DNA from: Arthrobacter sp. Y-9
Lineage (GTDB): Bacteria; Actinomycetota; Actinomycetes; Actinomycetales; Micrococcaceae
Direction of reading: 5' to 3'
Length of the DNA: 64,000 bases
NCBI RefSeq assembly: GCF_029690065.1
Contig: NZ_CP121463.1
Coordinates: 1,426,001-1,490,000 of the forward strand
The notes under the pieces are model-generated. The model was not told the origin of the DNA. It saw only the letters and a program-made list of their open reading frames with translations, and did not search any database. This document shows, in pieces, positions 41,873 through 50,101 of this stretch (its first letter is position 1; each line of letters starts with the position of its first letter). The translations under genes were made by a program, and so were the position numbers.

Positions 41873-43501
41873 ATGGCACGCACGCTCTACCACAACGCCC
41901 TGATCTTCACCGCGAACGGCGAGGGCCGTGAGGAATGGGCCCAGGCCCTCGTCGTCGACGACGCCCGGATCGCCTTCGCCGGCTCCGAGGCGGACGCGCG
42001 CGCCGCCGCAGGGGGCGCGGACACCGTGGACCTCGGCGGCCGCCTGGTGGTCCCCGGCTTCGTGGACGCCCACACGCACCTCCTCATGACGGGCGAGGCT
42101 CTCGGCAAGGTCGAACTCACCGACGCCCGCAGCCTGCACGAGATCCAGAACCGGCTGCGCGCCGCCCGGCAGGCCGAGCCGGGCGCGGACCGGGTGCTGG
42201 GGCGCGGCTGGCTGTTCGACTCGGTGCCCGGTGGCGAGCCGACCGCCGCGATGATCGACGCTGCGGTCGCGGACGTGCCGGTCTTCCTCGACGCGAACGA
42301 CTACCATTCCTGCTGGGTCAACTCCGCCGCGCTGGCCGCACTGGGGATCACGCGGGAGACGCCGGACCCCATCGGCGGCCGCATCGAACGGGATGCGGAG
42401 GGGAACGCCACGGGCATGCTCTACGAGACGGCGGCCCAGCACTTCGTCTGGACCCACCTCGCCTCGGTGACGAGCGACGCGGAACGCGACGCCGCGATCG
42501 ACCGCACCTTCGAGGCGTACCTCGGCACCGGGGTCACGGGCGCCGTGGACATGGCCCTCGACGAGGTGTCCCTCGCGACCCTCGAGCGTGCCGTCGAACG
42601 CCATGGCGGCTCCCTGCCGCTCCGCGTCGCAGCACACTGGTTCATCGACAACACCGGGGATGACGCGCAGAACATCGCTCAGGTGGAGCGTGCCGCCGAG
42701 CTCGCGGCGCGCCTGACCAACCCGTCCCTGCGGGTGGTCGGGGTCAAGTTCATCATCGACGGCGTGATCGACGCCTGCACCGCGGCCATGAACAAGCCCT
42801 ACGCCGATCACTCCAACGCCGAGCCCATCTGGCCTCTCGAACGGCTCAAGCCGGCGCTCGCGGCGGCCGATGCGGCAGGACTCCAGGCCGCCCTCCATGC
42901 GATCGGCGACGCCGCGAGTGACATCGCCCTGGACGCGATCGAGCACGCCATCAAGGTCAACGGGGACCGTCCGCGACGGCACCGGATCGAGCACCTGGAG
43001 TACGCAGCCCCCGGGACCGCCCGGCGCATGGCGGAGCTGGGAGTGATCGCCTCGATGCAGCCGGTCCACACCGACGCGGCGGTCCGGGCGAACTGGGACG
43101 CCATGCTGGGTGATGACCGAGTGAACCGCGGCTTCGCCTGGCCCGAGTATGAGGAGGCGGGCGCGCTGCTCGCGTTCTCGACGGACGCTCCCACCGCTCC
43201 GTACGGCGCCTTCCCGAACCTGTACGTGGCGACCACGCGGAAGTCCGCGCTGGACGCCTCCTATGATGCGGTGCAGCCGGAGCTGGCCCTGCCGCTGGCC
43301 CGGGCGCTGGGCCACGCGACCCGCGACGCCGCCGCTTCGGTGGGCGACGGCGCGACCCACGGCCGCCTGGCCGAGGGCTACGCCGCGGACTTCGTCGTGG
43401 TGGACGTCAATCCGTTCGCCGAGGGTGACCAGTCCCTCCTCAAGACCAGTGTGGTGGAGACCGTCGTCGCCGGACACAGCGTCTACACGGCGGGGGAGTG
43501 A
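41873..43501 (+). CDS. YtcJ-type amidohydrolase (Amidohydro_3)
   Basis: A 542-residue metal-dependent hydrolase. LVVPGFVDAHTHLLMTG holds the HxH metal ligands, HAIGDAASDIALDAIEHA and RHRIEHLEYA the later histidines, and LLAFSTDAPTAPYGAFPNLYVA the Asp. YtcJ-type proteins are relatives of N-substituted formamide deformylase (NfdA) and other amide-cleaving enzymes. The ATG has AGGAGG 8 nt upstream. It is translationally close to the MFS gene (2-bp gap) and is followed after 4 bp by the NylB-like gene, so it acts in the same pathway. Confidence 0.87.
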   Translation: MARTLYHNALIFTANGEGREEWAQALVVDDARIAFAGSEADARAAAGGADTVDLGGRLVVPGFVDAHTHLLMTGEALGKVELTDARSLHEIQNRLRAARQAEPGADRVLGRGWLFDSVPGGEPTAAMIDAAVADVPVFLDANDYHSCWVNSAALAALGITRETPDPIGGRIERDAEGNATGMLYETAAQHFVWTHLASVTSDAERDAAIDRTFEAYLGTGVTGAVDMALDEVSLATLERAVERHGGSLPLRVAAHWFIDNTGDDAQNIAQVERAAELAARLTNPSLRVVGVKFIIDGVIDACTAAMNKPYADHSNAEPIWPLERLKPALAAADAAGLQAALHAIGDAASDIALDAIEHAIKVNGDRPRRHRIEHLEYAAPGTARRMAELGVIASMQPVHTDAAVRANWDAMLGDDRVNRGFAWPEYEEAGALLAFSTDAPTAPYGAFPNLYVATTRKSALDASYDAVQPELALPLARALGHATRDAAASVGDGATHGRLAEGYAADFVVVDVNPFAEGDQSLLKTSVVETVVAGHSVYTAGE

Positions 43502-43505
43502 CCCC

Positions 43506-44687
43506 ATGAGCGTGGAGAACGGGACGAGAATGCCGGCAAGCGCCGTCACCGTCGCCGACTGGCAGGACCCGGCGAACCTGTGCTGGTCCTTCCAGCACAT
43601 GGACACCTTGTTCCCGACGCGCACCATCAGGCCCGGCGCCGCCGTGGTCCTGGAGGACCGTCCGTGGGAGCTGTCCGGTCTGCCCGTCGCCCTGCCGGAC
43701 GGCACCGGGTCGACGGTGGGGTCGGTCCTGGATGACACGGACACGGACGCCTGGCTCGTGCTGCACGGGCGGACAGTCATCGCCGAACAGTACTGCGGCG
43801 CCATGACACCGCACACCCGCCACCTGCTCATGTCCGTGAGCAAGTCGCTCGTGTCTTCGGTCGTCGGCGCTCTGGCGGCCCGGGGGTCCCTCGACGTCGA
43901 GCGGACGGTGGGGGAGTACGTGCCGGAACTCCGGACCGCAGGCTATGGCGGGGCGCGGCTCCGCGACCTCCTGGACATGCGCAGTGGGATCCGCTTCTCC
44001 GAGGAGTACCTGGACCCGGCCTCCGAGGTGCGGGCGCTGGACGAATCGGTGGGCTGGGCGCCGCGGCGTCCGGGTGGCCCCGCCTCGCTGAAGGAATTCC
44101 TCGCGACGCTCGAGCAGGAACGGGAACACGGCGGCTACTTCGACTACCGCAGCTGCGAGACGGACGTCCTGGGCTGGGTGTGCGAGGCGGCCGGCGGGAA
44201 GCCCTTCGCCGAGCTCGCCACGGAGCTGCTGTGGAGCCGTCTGGGCGCCGCCGACCCCGCGTTCATCACAGTGGACTCCGAGGGCACCGGGATGTTCGAC
44301 GGCGGCATCTGCGCGACCCTGCGCGATCTCGCCTGCTTCGGCGCCATGATCCGTGACGGCGGGGTGGCGCTGAACGGCGAACGGGTGCTCCCGGCGGAGT
44401 GGGTCGACGACATCTTCGCGGGCGGTCCGGATTCCACGGAGGCGTTCGCCGCCGGTCCGGAGGCCGAGCACACGCCGGGCGGGCGGTACAGGAGCCAGTT
44501 CTGGTTCCTGGATGGGCGTCCGGATGTGGCGTTCTGCCTCGGGATCCACGGTCAGATGGTCTACATCAACCGCACCACGGGGGTGGTCGGGGTGAAGTTC
44601 TCCAGCTCCGCCCTTCCGGTGGACCCGGTGAAGGGTCCCGCCACTGCCGCGATGTTCGACGCGATCAGCGCCCACCTGGCGTCCTGA
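43506..44687 (+). CDS. NylB-like serine hydrolase (6-aminohexanoate-dimer hydrolase family)
   Basis: A 393-residue enzyme of the beta-lactamase/DD-peptidase fold. RHLLMSVSKSL contains the SxxK motif (Ser110, Lys113), YRS at 214-216 is the YxN/YxS element, and EEYLDPASEV-RALDESVGW (166-184) matches the NylB region with Tyr170 and Asp181 that tune amide hydrolysis. Similarity to Arthrobacter NylB extends through most of the chain, including the closing GIHGQ segment. NylB cleaves linear 6-aminohexanoate dimers but arose from an esterase, so the natural substrate here may be another amide or ester. There is no signal peptide, as expected for this family. It is the third gene of the TetR-controlled operon. 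Confidence 0.85.
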   Translation: MSVENGTRMPASAVTVADWQDPANLCWSFQHMDTLFPTRTIRPGAAVVLEDRPWELSGLPVALPDGTGSTVGSVLDDTDTDAWLVLHGRTVIAEQYCGAMTPHTRHLLMSVSKSLVSSVVGALAARGSLDVERTVGEYVPELRTAGYGGARLRDLLDMRSGIRFSEEYLDPASEVRALDESVGWAPRRPGGPASLKEFLATLEQEREHGGYFDYRSCETDVLGWVCEAAGGKPFAELATELLWSRLGAADPAFITVDSEGTGMFDGGICATLRDLACFGAMIRDGGVALNGERVLPAEWVDDIFAGGPDSTEAFAAGPEAEHTPGGRYRSQFWFLDGRPDVAFCLGIHGQMVYINRTTGVVGVKFSSSALPVDPVKGPATAAMFDAISAHLAS

Positions 44688-44702
44688 CCACGACATTCCC
44701 TC

Positions 44703-44716
44703 TTTGGTATTCCAAA
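44703..44716. promoter_or_regulatory. GntR-type near-palindrome
   Basis: TTTGG-TATT-CCAAA lies 30 bp upstream of the GntR start and resembles GntR/FCD operators of the TGGTATNCCA type. It would overlap the -35 region of the GntR promoter, fitting autoregulation. Confidence 0.45.
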
Positions 44717-44734
44717 AACGGATGTTCGTGGTGT

Positions 44735-44740
44735 GATAAT
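44735..44740 (+). promoter_or_regulatory. -10 element, leaderless GntR gene
   Basis: GATAAT ends 6 nt before ATG 44747. This is the best -10 hexamer of the leaderless series. Confidence 0.5.
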
Positions 44741-44746
44741 GGGGGA

Positions 44747-45406
44747 ATGTCCAACACGGAGATTTTCGAGCCGGAGTCCCTCCGCGTGACCCGTCAGATC
44801 CGCGACGAGATCCTCGACGGCGTGCGCCTGCCCGGCAGCAAGCTCGTGGAGCGGGATCTGGCCCAGGAACTGGGCGTCAGCCGTCTCCCGGTCCGCGAGG
44901 CTCTGCGGACGCTGGTGTCCGAAGGCCTCGTGACGCCGCGGCCCCGCACCTGGGCCGTGGTCCGGGAGTTCTCCGCGTCCGACGTCGTCGACCTCAATGA
45001 GGTGCAGGCCGCGTTCGAGTCCCTGACGTTCACCCTGGCCGCCCAGCGGCACAACCGTGAGGGGCTGCGGCGGCTCAAGGACGCGCTGGACCGCGAGTTC
45101 CAGGCGGCCGAGGCGGGCGACGCCGTGCGTGCCCGCCGTTCCGGCGCCGATTTCCACGAGATCGTCACATCGCTGGCCGGCAATGAGCTGCTCAACGAGC
45201 TCCAGGGCATCCTGAGCAGCCGGATCCGCTGGCTCATGGGCCAGCATGACGACCTCATCCGGGTGGCGGAGGAGCATGCGGCGCTCTACGAGGCGATCGC
45301 CGACCGCGACGTCGCCCGCACCCAGGTCCTGATCGGCCAGCACATGGTCAGCAGCCGGAGCCAGGCCATCGCGAAGCAGGCCTCGTCCGCGGACTCCCAC
45401 GCCTGA
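44747..45406 (+). CDS. GntR-family regulator with FCD domain
   Basis: A 219-residue protein. The winged helix-turn-helix is at about 15-75 (LVERDLAQELGVSRLPVREALRTLVSEGLV) and the helical FCD effector domain at 80-215 with conserved metal-binding-type positions (FHEIVTSLAGNELL, EEHAALYEAI). It starts 59 bp after the NylB-like gene behind its own promoter and palindrome, and 35 bp before the AtzC-like gene. It probably controls the second half of the catabolic cluster, perhaps also itself. Confidence 0.87.
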   Translation: MSNTEIFEPESLRVTRQIRDEILDGVRLPGSKLVERDLAQELGVSRLPVREALRTLVSEGLVTPRPRTWAVVREFSASDVVDLNEVQAAFESLTFTLAAQRHNREGLRRLKDALDREFQAAEAGDAVRARRSGADFHEIVTSLAGNELLNELQGILSSRIRWLMGQHDDLIRVAEEHAALYEAIADRDVARTQVLIGQHMVSSRSQAIAKQASSADSHA

Positions 45407-45441
45407 CCCTGCACTCCTGAACACCGCGTCGAAAGGCGACC

Positions 45442-46668
45442 ATGCTCCTCCGCAACGTCCGACCCTGGGGCGGCGCCGCCTCCGATGTCCTGCTCGACGG
45501 CGAGCTGATCGCCGCCATCCGGCCGCATGACCCGGTCGCGGCCGCGGAACCCGGGCAGGATGTCGTCGACGGCCGGGGGCGCCTGCTGCTGCCGGCCTTC
45601 AGCGACGTCCACGTGCACCTGGACTCGACACGGATCGGGCTGCCGTTCCGGGAGCACACGGGCCGTCCGGGCGTCTGGGGGATGATGAGCAACGACCGGG
45701 AGAACTGGCGCTCGGCCGAGATCCCGCTCGGGGAGCGCGTGGCCGGCACGCTGGAACGCATGATCGGACGGGGCACCACGCGGGTCCGGTCCTTCGCCCA
45801 GGTGGACGTCGACACGGGCCTGGAGAAGTACGAGGCCGTGGTGGCCGCGAAGGAGAAGTTCGCCGGGCAGGCGGAGGTCCAGATCATGGTCTTCCCGCAA
45901 GCGGGCATCCTCCTGGAAGAGGGCACCCCGGAACTGCTCGAGGAGGCCCTGCGGCAGGGCGCGGACGTCATGGGCGGCATCGATCCGTGCCAGCTGGACC
46001 GGGACCCGGTCCGCCATCTGGACATCGTCTTCGGCCTGGCCGAGAAGTACCAGGTCGAGGTGGACGTCCACCTCCACGAGCCCACCGATCTCGCGATCTT
46101 CAGCACCGAGCTGATCATGGAACGGACCCGGGCGCTCGGGATGCAGGGCAAGGTCAATCTGTCCCACGCGTACACGCTGGGCGGATCCTCTGAGGCCACG
46201 ACCCGTTCCCTGATCGAGCGAATGGCGGAGCTCGACATCTCCCTCACCACCGTGGCGCCCGCCGCGGCCGGTCAGCTTCCCCTCCAGGACCTCACCGCGG
46301 CCGGGGTGCGCGTCGGCCTGGGGGAGGACGGCCAGCGGGACTATTGGAGTCCTTATGGCAACTGCGACCTTCTGGACCGCGCCTGGCAGCTCGCCTTCAC
46401 CCGTGGCTTCCGGGCCGACCGCCTGGTGGAACACGCGGTCGCCGTCGCCACACGGGGCGGTGCGAGCATCATGGACCACTCCCTGGCCCGCCTGGCGAGC
46501 GTCGACGACCGTCCCGGCCTCGACGTCGGTGACCGCGCCGACGTCGTGCTGGTGGACGGCGAGACCGTGACCAGCGCCGTGATGGACCGCGGCACTGACC
46601 GCACCGTGCTGCACCGCGGCCGCGTGGTCGCCGATCAGTACCGAGTCGAGGGCGGCGCCGGCTACTGA
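45442..46668 (+). CDS. Cytosine-deaminase/AtzC-like amidohydrolase
   Basis: A 408-residue metal-dependent hydrolase of the cytosine deaminase group. FSDVHVHLDST gives His57 and His59, VDVHLHEPTD gives His210 and Glu213, LSHAY gives His242, and GLGEDGQRDYWSPYGN gives Asp296. These line up with the metal ligands and catalytic Glu of cytosine deaminase. Relatives deaminate cytosine, isoguanine or s-triazines (AtzC). It should hydrolyse a C-N bond of a heterocycle or cyclic urea. Its ATG at 45442 has GAAAGG about 6 nt upstream, and it is the last gene of the cluster before a strong terminator. Confidence 0.85.
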   Translation: MLLRNVRPWGGAASDVLLDGELIAAIRPHDPVAAAEPGQDVVDGRGRLLLPAFSDVHVHLDSTRIGLPFREHTGRPGVWGMMSNDRENWRSAEIPLGERVAGTLERMIGRGTTRVRSFAQVDVDTGLEKYEAVVAAKEKFAGQAEVQIMVFPQAGILLEEGTPELLEEALRQGADVMGGIDPCQLDRDPVRHLDIVFGLAEKYQVEVDVHLHEPTDLAIFSTELIMERTRALGMQGKVNLSHAYTLGGSSEATTRSLIERMAELDISLTTVAPAAAGQLPLQDLTAAGVRVGLGEDGQRDYWSPYGNCDLLDRAWQLAFTRGFRADRLVEHAVAVATRGGASIMDHSLARLASVDDRPGLDVGDRADVVLVDGETVTSAVMDRGTDRTVLHRGRVVADQYRVEGGAGY

Positions 46669-46740
46669 CGCCACCGACGGCGTGACCGCCCGACGCCCTG
46701 ACCGCCTGAGGCCGTGACTTGGTGCGGCCGGAACACGGGA

Positions 46741-46771
46741 ACGGCCCCCGCACCTGAGGTGCGGGGGCCGT
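46741..46771. terminator. Bidirectional terminator hairpin
   Basis: ACGGCCCCCGCACC (46741-46754) pairs perfectly with GGTGCGGGGGCCGT (46758-46771) around a TGA loop, between the convergent AtzC-like gene and the membrane protein gene. Confidence 0.75.
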
Positions 46772-46801
46772 CGTCGTGGTCAGAGCCTCTTACCGCTCCG
46801 G

Positions 46802-47443
46802 CTATTGCTCCTGTCGGCGCTCCTGGGCCTGCTGGGCCTTGGCGGCGGCGCGGGCCGCCTCCTTCTCCTCGAGCAGCCGCTGCTTCTCCACGGCCTTGTA
46901 CAGCTTCGCCTGCTGGCCGCGGCGCCGCCAGAGCTTCCACAGCACCAGGGCCACGATGAAGAGGACCGCGCCGATGATCGCGCCGATCCCGCTCCACAGT
47001 GGGAACCACGTAGGCCCGGTGCCGATGATGCGCTGGGCGTTGTGCGCGGCATTGGAGCTGCCCCAGGCGATGCCCGCCGTCAGGAGGTTCGGGGTGGACA
47101 CGGCCACGGCGATCACCAGGATCACGGCCTTCCATGGCCAGGTGATCTTCTTGTGGGTGGCCTGCCAGGCGATCCACAGGGAGAGGAAGGTCAGGATCAG
47201 GCCGTACCCCAGCCCGAGGAAGACGCCGCCGGAGCCGGGTCCTGCCTGCCCGTTGATGTTCTTGGCCCATTCCACCGGGACGACGGCCGCCGCGATGAAG
47301 TAGGCGATCACCGCCACTGCCAGGAGGATGGCGCCGAGGATGATCCAGGTGAGGGTCCTGGATTTCCCGGCGGATGAGGATCGGGGTGCCTGTCCCTGCC
47401 CTGACGTGGGCGGAGGCGTGATGGAGCCGCTCTGTTCACTCAT
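46802..47443 (-). CDS. Four-helix membrane protein with charged C-terminal helix
   Basis: A 213-residue protein with a Ser/Pro/Gln-rich N terminus and four hydrophobic helices (about 31-55, 72-93, 104-125, 148-170). A strongly charged Ala/Glu/Lys/Gln-rich tail (about 172-213) is likely a cytoplasmic coiled coil. I do not recognise a family. It is divergent from gcvH with a 109-bp gap and is probably a conserved actinobacterial hypothetical. Confidence 0.65.
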   Translation of the reverse strand: MSEQSGSITPPPTSGQGQAPRSSSAGKSRTLTWIILGAILLAVAVIAYFIAAAVVPVEWAKNINGQAGPGSGGVFLGLGYGLILTFLSLWIAWQATHKKITWPWKAVILVIAVAVSTPNLLTAGIAWGSSNAAHNAQRIIGTGPTWFPLWSGIGAIIGAVLFIVALVLWKLWRRRGQQAKLYKAVEKQRLLEEKEAARAAAKAQQAQERRQEQ

Positions 47444-47489
47444 GGGATCATCATGGCACGTGCCCGGCCACTGAGGCTCGTAATGTGCC

Positions 47490-47495
47490 TATACT
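47490..47495 (+). promoter_or_regulatory. -10 element of the gcvH operon
   Basis: TATACT is the best -10 match upstream of gcvH. It is 57 nt before the start codon, leaving a leader with an AAAGG ribosome-binding site. No clear -35 hexamer is visible. Confidence 0.4.
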
Positions 47496-47552
47496 TTCAG
47501 CGTCGGTTGCCGTGATCCAGGTGACCACCAGAATCAGACGAAAGGCCAGGCG

Positions 47553-47939
47553 ATGAGCAACATCCCCGCAGAGCTGTCCTACACCGCCGAACACGAATGG
47601 GTTGCGAGCACGGAGCAGGACGGTGTGGTGCGAGTCGGCATCACCGATTTCGCCCAGGACGCGCTCGGCGATGTCGTGTACGCACAGGTGCCCGAGGCAG
47701 GGACCTCCGTGACCGCCAACGACGTCGTCGGCGAGGTGGAGTCCACCAAGAGCGTCAGCGACATCTACGCACCGGTGTCGGGTGAGATCGTGGCCCGCAA
47801 CGAGTCGCTGGACGCCGATCCGGCGCTCATCAACTCCGATCCGTACGGCGCCGGCTGGCTTTTCGAGGTCCGCATCGCCGGTGCGGACGAACTGTCGGGC
47901 CTGCTCAGCGCCGAAGCGTACGGTCAGCAGGTAGGCTAG
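47553..47939 (+). CDS. gcvH: Glycine cleavage system H protein
   Basis: A 128-residue protein with the GcvH fold. It begins IPAELSYTAEHEWV and continues with VGITDFAQDALGDVVYAQVP, and ESTKSVSDIYAPVSGEI carries the lipoylated lysine (in STKS). H protein shuttles the aminomethyl group between the P, T and L proteins of glycine cleavage. The other glycine-cleavage genes are not in the window. In many actinobacteria gcvH is placed, as here, just upstream of garA and ftsR, probably for regulatory reasons. Confidence 0.95.
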   Translation: MSNIPAELSYTAEHEWVASTEQDGVVRVGITDFAQDALGDVVYAQVPEAGTSVTANDVVGEVESTKSVSDIYAPVSGEIVARNESLDADPALINSDPYGAGWLFEVRIAGADELSGLLSAEAYGQQVG

Positions 47940-48061
47940 AAAGCAGCTGTCCGTGCTGTCCGGGACGACTGGTCCCGGACAGCACGCACCGTTCCCGGAT
48001 CCATCACCGGAGGATCCGGGAAAGAACCCCCGCCGAGGCGAGAAGAGTGAGGAGCCGCCCG

Positions 48062-48541
48062 ATGTCTGAACAACCATCGGTCCCCGTCGAACCCGCAGAC
48101 GAAGCCGCATTTGAGGGCGAGTCCACGGACACCACCTCGGTGTACCTTCCGGTCCTTTCCGACGTGGTGCCGGCCGACCCGAAACTGGGTCCGGAAGACA
48201 TCGCGTCCATCGCGGCCCTGCCGCACGGATCCGCTCTGCTGATCGCGCACCACGGCCCGAACGCCGGGGCGCGCTTCCTGCTGGACACGGACCGTGTGAC
48301 CGTCGGGCGTCATCCCGACGCCGAGATCTTCCTGGATGACGTCACCGTATCCCGTAAGCACGCGGAGTTCGTGCGCACCCCTGCGGGCTACGAACTGGTG
48401 GACACCGGCAGCCTGAACGGCAGCTACGTCAACCACGACCGCGTGGACCGGGTCCTGCTCAAGAGCGGAGTGGAAGTGCAGATCGGCAAGTTCCGGCTGA
48501 ACTACTACCCGAGCCCGGCACGCCCGGCCGGCCAGGACTGA
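48062..48541 (+). CDS. garA: GarA/OdhI-type FHA-domain protein
   Basis: A 159-residue protein. Near residue 30, STDTTSVYLPV resembles the N-terminal ETTS phosphorylation motif of GarA/OdhI, and residues about 60-150 form an FHA domain (RVTVGRHPDAEIFLDDVTVSRKHAEF, then GSLNGSYVN). GarA, when unphosphorylated, binds and inhibits 2-oxoglutarate dehydrogenase and acts on glutamate metabolism; phosphorylation by PknB/PknG-type kinases releases it. The ATG at 48062 follows GAGGAGCCGCCCG. It is part of the gcvH-garA-ftsR-DUF151-merR block. Confidence 0.87.
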   Translation: MSEQPSVPVEPADEAAFEGESTDTTSVYLPVLSDVVPADPKLGPEDIASIAALPHGSALLIAHHGPNAGARFLLDTDRVTVGRHPDAEIFLDDVTVSRKHAEFVRTPAGYELVDTGSLNGSYVNHDRVDRVLLKSGVEVQIGKFRLNYYPSPARPAGQD

Positions 48542-48554
48542 GGCGCCGCGCAAC

Positions 48555-49283
48555 GTGGCACTTGCACAGTCCGGCCGGCGCCAAGGCGCCGCCGTCGTCC
48601 TGAACATCGGAGAAGTCCTCGCTCAGCTGAACGAGGACTTTCCCGGTATTTCCGCCTCCAAGATCCGTTTCCTGGAGGAGAAGGGGCTCATCACGCCCCA
48701 GCGGACCCCTGCCGGTTACCGCCAGTACAGCGAGGCCGACGTCGAGCGTCTGCGCTTCGTCCTGGCCCTGCAGCGGGATCAGTACCTGCCGCTCAAGGTG
48801 ATCCGCGATTACCTCGACGCTATCGACCGCGGGGAGCGTCCGGACAACCTGCCGGGCGGCATGAAGCTCTCGCCCAAGCTGGTGTCCGAGGATCCCGCCG
48901 AAGCCCTGCGCGGCCGCTCGCGATTGCTGAGCGAGTCCCAGCTGCGTGCCGAGTCCGGAGCCAGTGTGCGCCTGGTCAAGGAACTTCTCGACTACGGGAT
49001 CATCACCCATGAGGGCGGCCAGTTCGACGAGTACGCCCTCCAGGTGACCGCGAGCTGCGCCCGCCTGGAGGCTCAGGGTCTGGAGCCCCGCCACCTGCGG
49101 CCCGTGCTGGCGGCCGCCGAACGCGAGTTCGCCCTGATCGAGCGGGCTGTGGCGCCGCTGGCCTCGCGGAAGGACTCGGGCTCCCGCGCCCGCACCGCCG
49201 ACGCCGCCCGTGAGCTGAGCGGTCTCCTGCAGGACCTTCACCAGGCCGTCATCCAGGGCCAGATCTCCCGATTGGAGAAGTGA
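48555..49283 (+). CDS. ftsR: FtsR-type MerR-family regulator
   Basis: A 242-residue protein with an N-terminal MerR-type DNA-binding domain (NIGEVLAQLNEDFPGISASKIRFLEEKGLI, RTPAGYRQYSEADVERLRFVL) and a C-terminal helical region unlike classical MerR sensors. In Corynebacterium glutamicum the equivalent FtsR activates ftsZ. The size and the place between a GarA-type gene and DUF151 agree with that. The start is GTG 48555, 13 bp after garA. The stop overlaps the next gene by TGATG. Confidence 0.85.
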   Translation: MALAQSGRRQGAAVVLNIGEVLAQLNEDFPGISASKIRFLEEKGLITPQRTPAGYRQYSEADVERLRFVLALQRDQYLPLKVIRDYLDAIDRGERPDNLPGGMKLSPKLVSEDPAEALRGRSRLLSESQLRAESGASVRLVKELLDYGIITHEGGQFDEYALQVTASCARLEAQGLEPRHLRPVLAAAEREFALIERAVAPLASRKDSGSRARTADAARELSGLLQDLHQAVIQGQISRLEK

Positions 49284-49840
49284 TGATCGAGGTAGAGGTG
49301 GTCGGAGTCCGGATCGAGCTTCCGGGCAACCAGCCTCTGGTGCTTCTGAAGGAGACCAAGGGGGAGCGGCACGTTCCCATCTGGATCGGTCCTCCGGAGG
49401 CCAGTGCCATCGCGCTGGCTCAGCAGGGCGTGGTCCCGCCGCGTCCGCTCACCCACGACCTCATGCTGGACGTCATCCAGGCCCTCGGCCGTTCCCTCGT
49501 GTCCGTGACGATCGTGAGCGTGGAGGACTCGGTCTTCTACGCGCAGCTGCAGTTCGACGACGGCACGAGCGTGAGTTCCCGCGCCTCCGACGCGCTGGCG
49601 CTGGCCCTTCGCAGCCACTGCCGGATCTGGTGCGCCGAACAGGTCCTGGACGACGCAGGAGTCCTCATCGAGATCCAGGACGAGGACGCCGAGGTCGCAC
49701 GACCCGCCGGCGGACACGAGGATGAGGACCCGGACGACGCCGCGGCGGCCGCCGCCCCCGCGACCGCCGAGCAGGAGCAGGAACTCCGGCAGTTCCGCGA
49801 ATTCCTCAATGGCGTGGAACCCGAGGATTTCGAGCCCTGA
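49283..49840 (+). CDS. Bifunctional nuclease family protein (DUF151)
   Basis: A 185-residue protein with a DUF151 domain (about 1-130): VEVVGVRIELPGNQPLVLLKE, HVPIWIGPPEASAIALAQQG, RPLTHDLMLDVIQAL and SSRASDALALALRSHCRIWCAEQVL. It ends in an acidic, Ala-rich tail. Family members have been reported to have both DNase and RNase activity; the physiological role in actinobacteria is unclear. Its ATG overlaps the ftsR stop, and GGAG lies 6 nt upstream, so co-translation is likely. Confidence 0.85.
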   Translation: MIEVEVVGVRIELPGNQPLVLLKETKGERHVPIWIGPPEASAIALAQQGVVPPRPLTHDLMLDVIQALGRSLVSVTIVSVEDSVFYAQLQFDDGTSVSSRASDALALALRSHCRIWCAEQVLDDAGVLIEIQDEDAEVARPAGGHEDEDPDDAAAAAAPATAEQEQELRQFREFLNGVEPEDFEP

Positions 49841-49902
49841 TCCGGGTTCCGGGCCGTCCCGGACCCGCCTTAAGCTTCAAGTTCAGCGTTAAAGTTTCGA
49901 CA

Positions 49903-49920
49903 CGGCGCGAAAAAGCGCCG
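49903..49920 (+). terminator. Small hairpin after the DUF151 gene
   Basis: CGGCGC-GAAAAA-GCGCCG forms a 6-bp stem 62 nt after the DUF151 stop codon, in a 261-bp gap that also holds an AT-richer segment (about 49870-49900). It may attenuate transcription into the second MerR gene, or be part of that gene's leader. Confidence 0.3.
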
Positions 49921-50101
49921 AACGTCTTTGACCTGGGGGCCTCGCGGCCCTAACGTCGAAGTATCAGGTTCCCATTGCCACCCGGCATCGAGCCGTTCAC
50001 ACTGGAAGCAGGGGCCGCCCCAGGGCGGTGTGACTTCCCGTGTGGGCAGAGCCGCCGGTCCGGCGCTTCGCACCCCGGGAACCCTTGAAGAGGAGGAAGA
50101 C

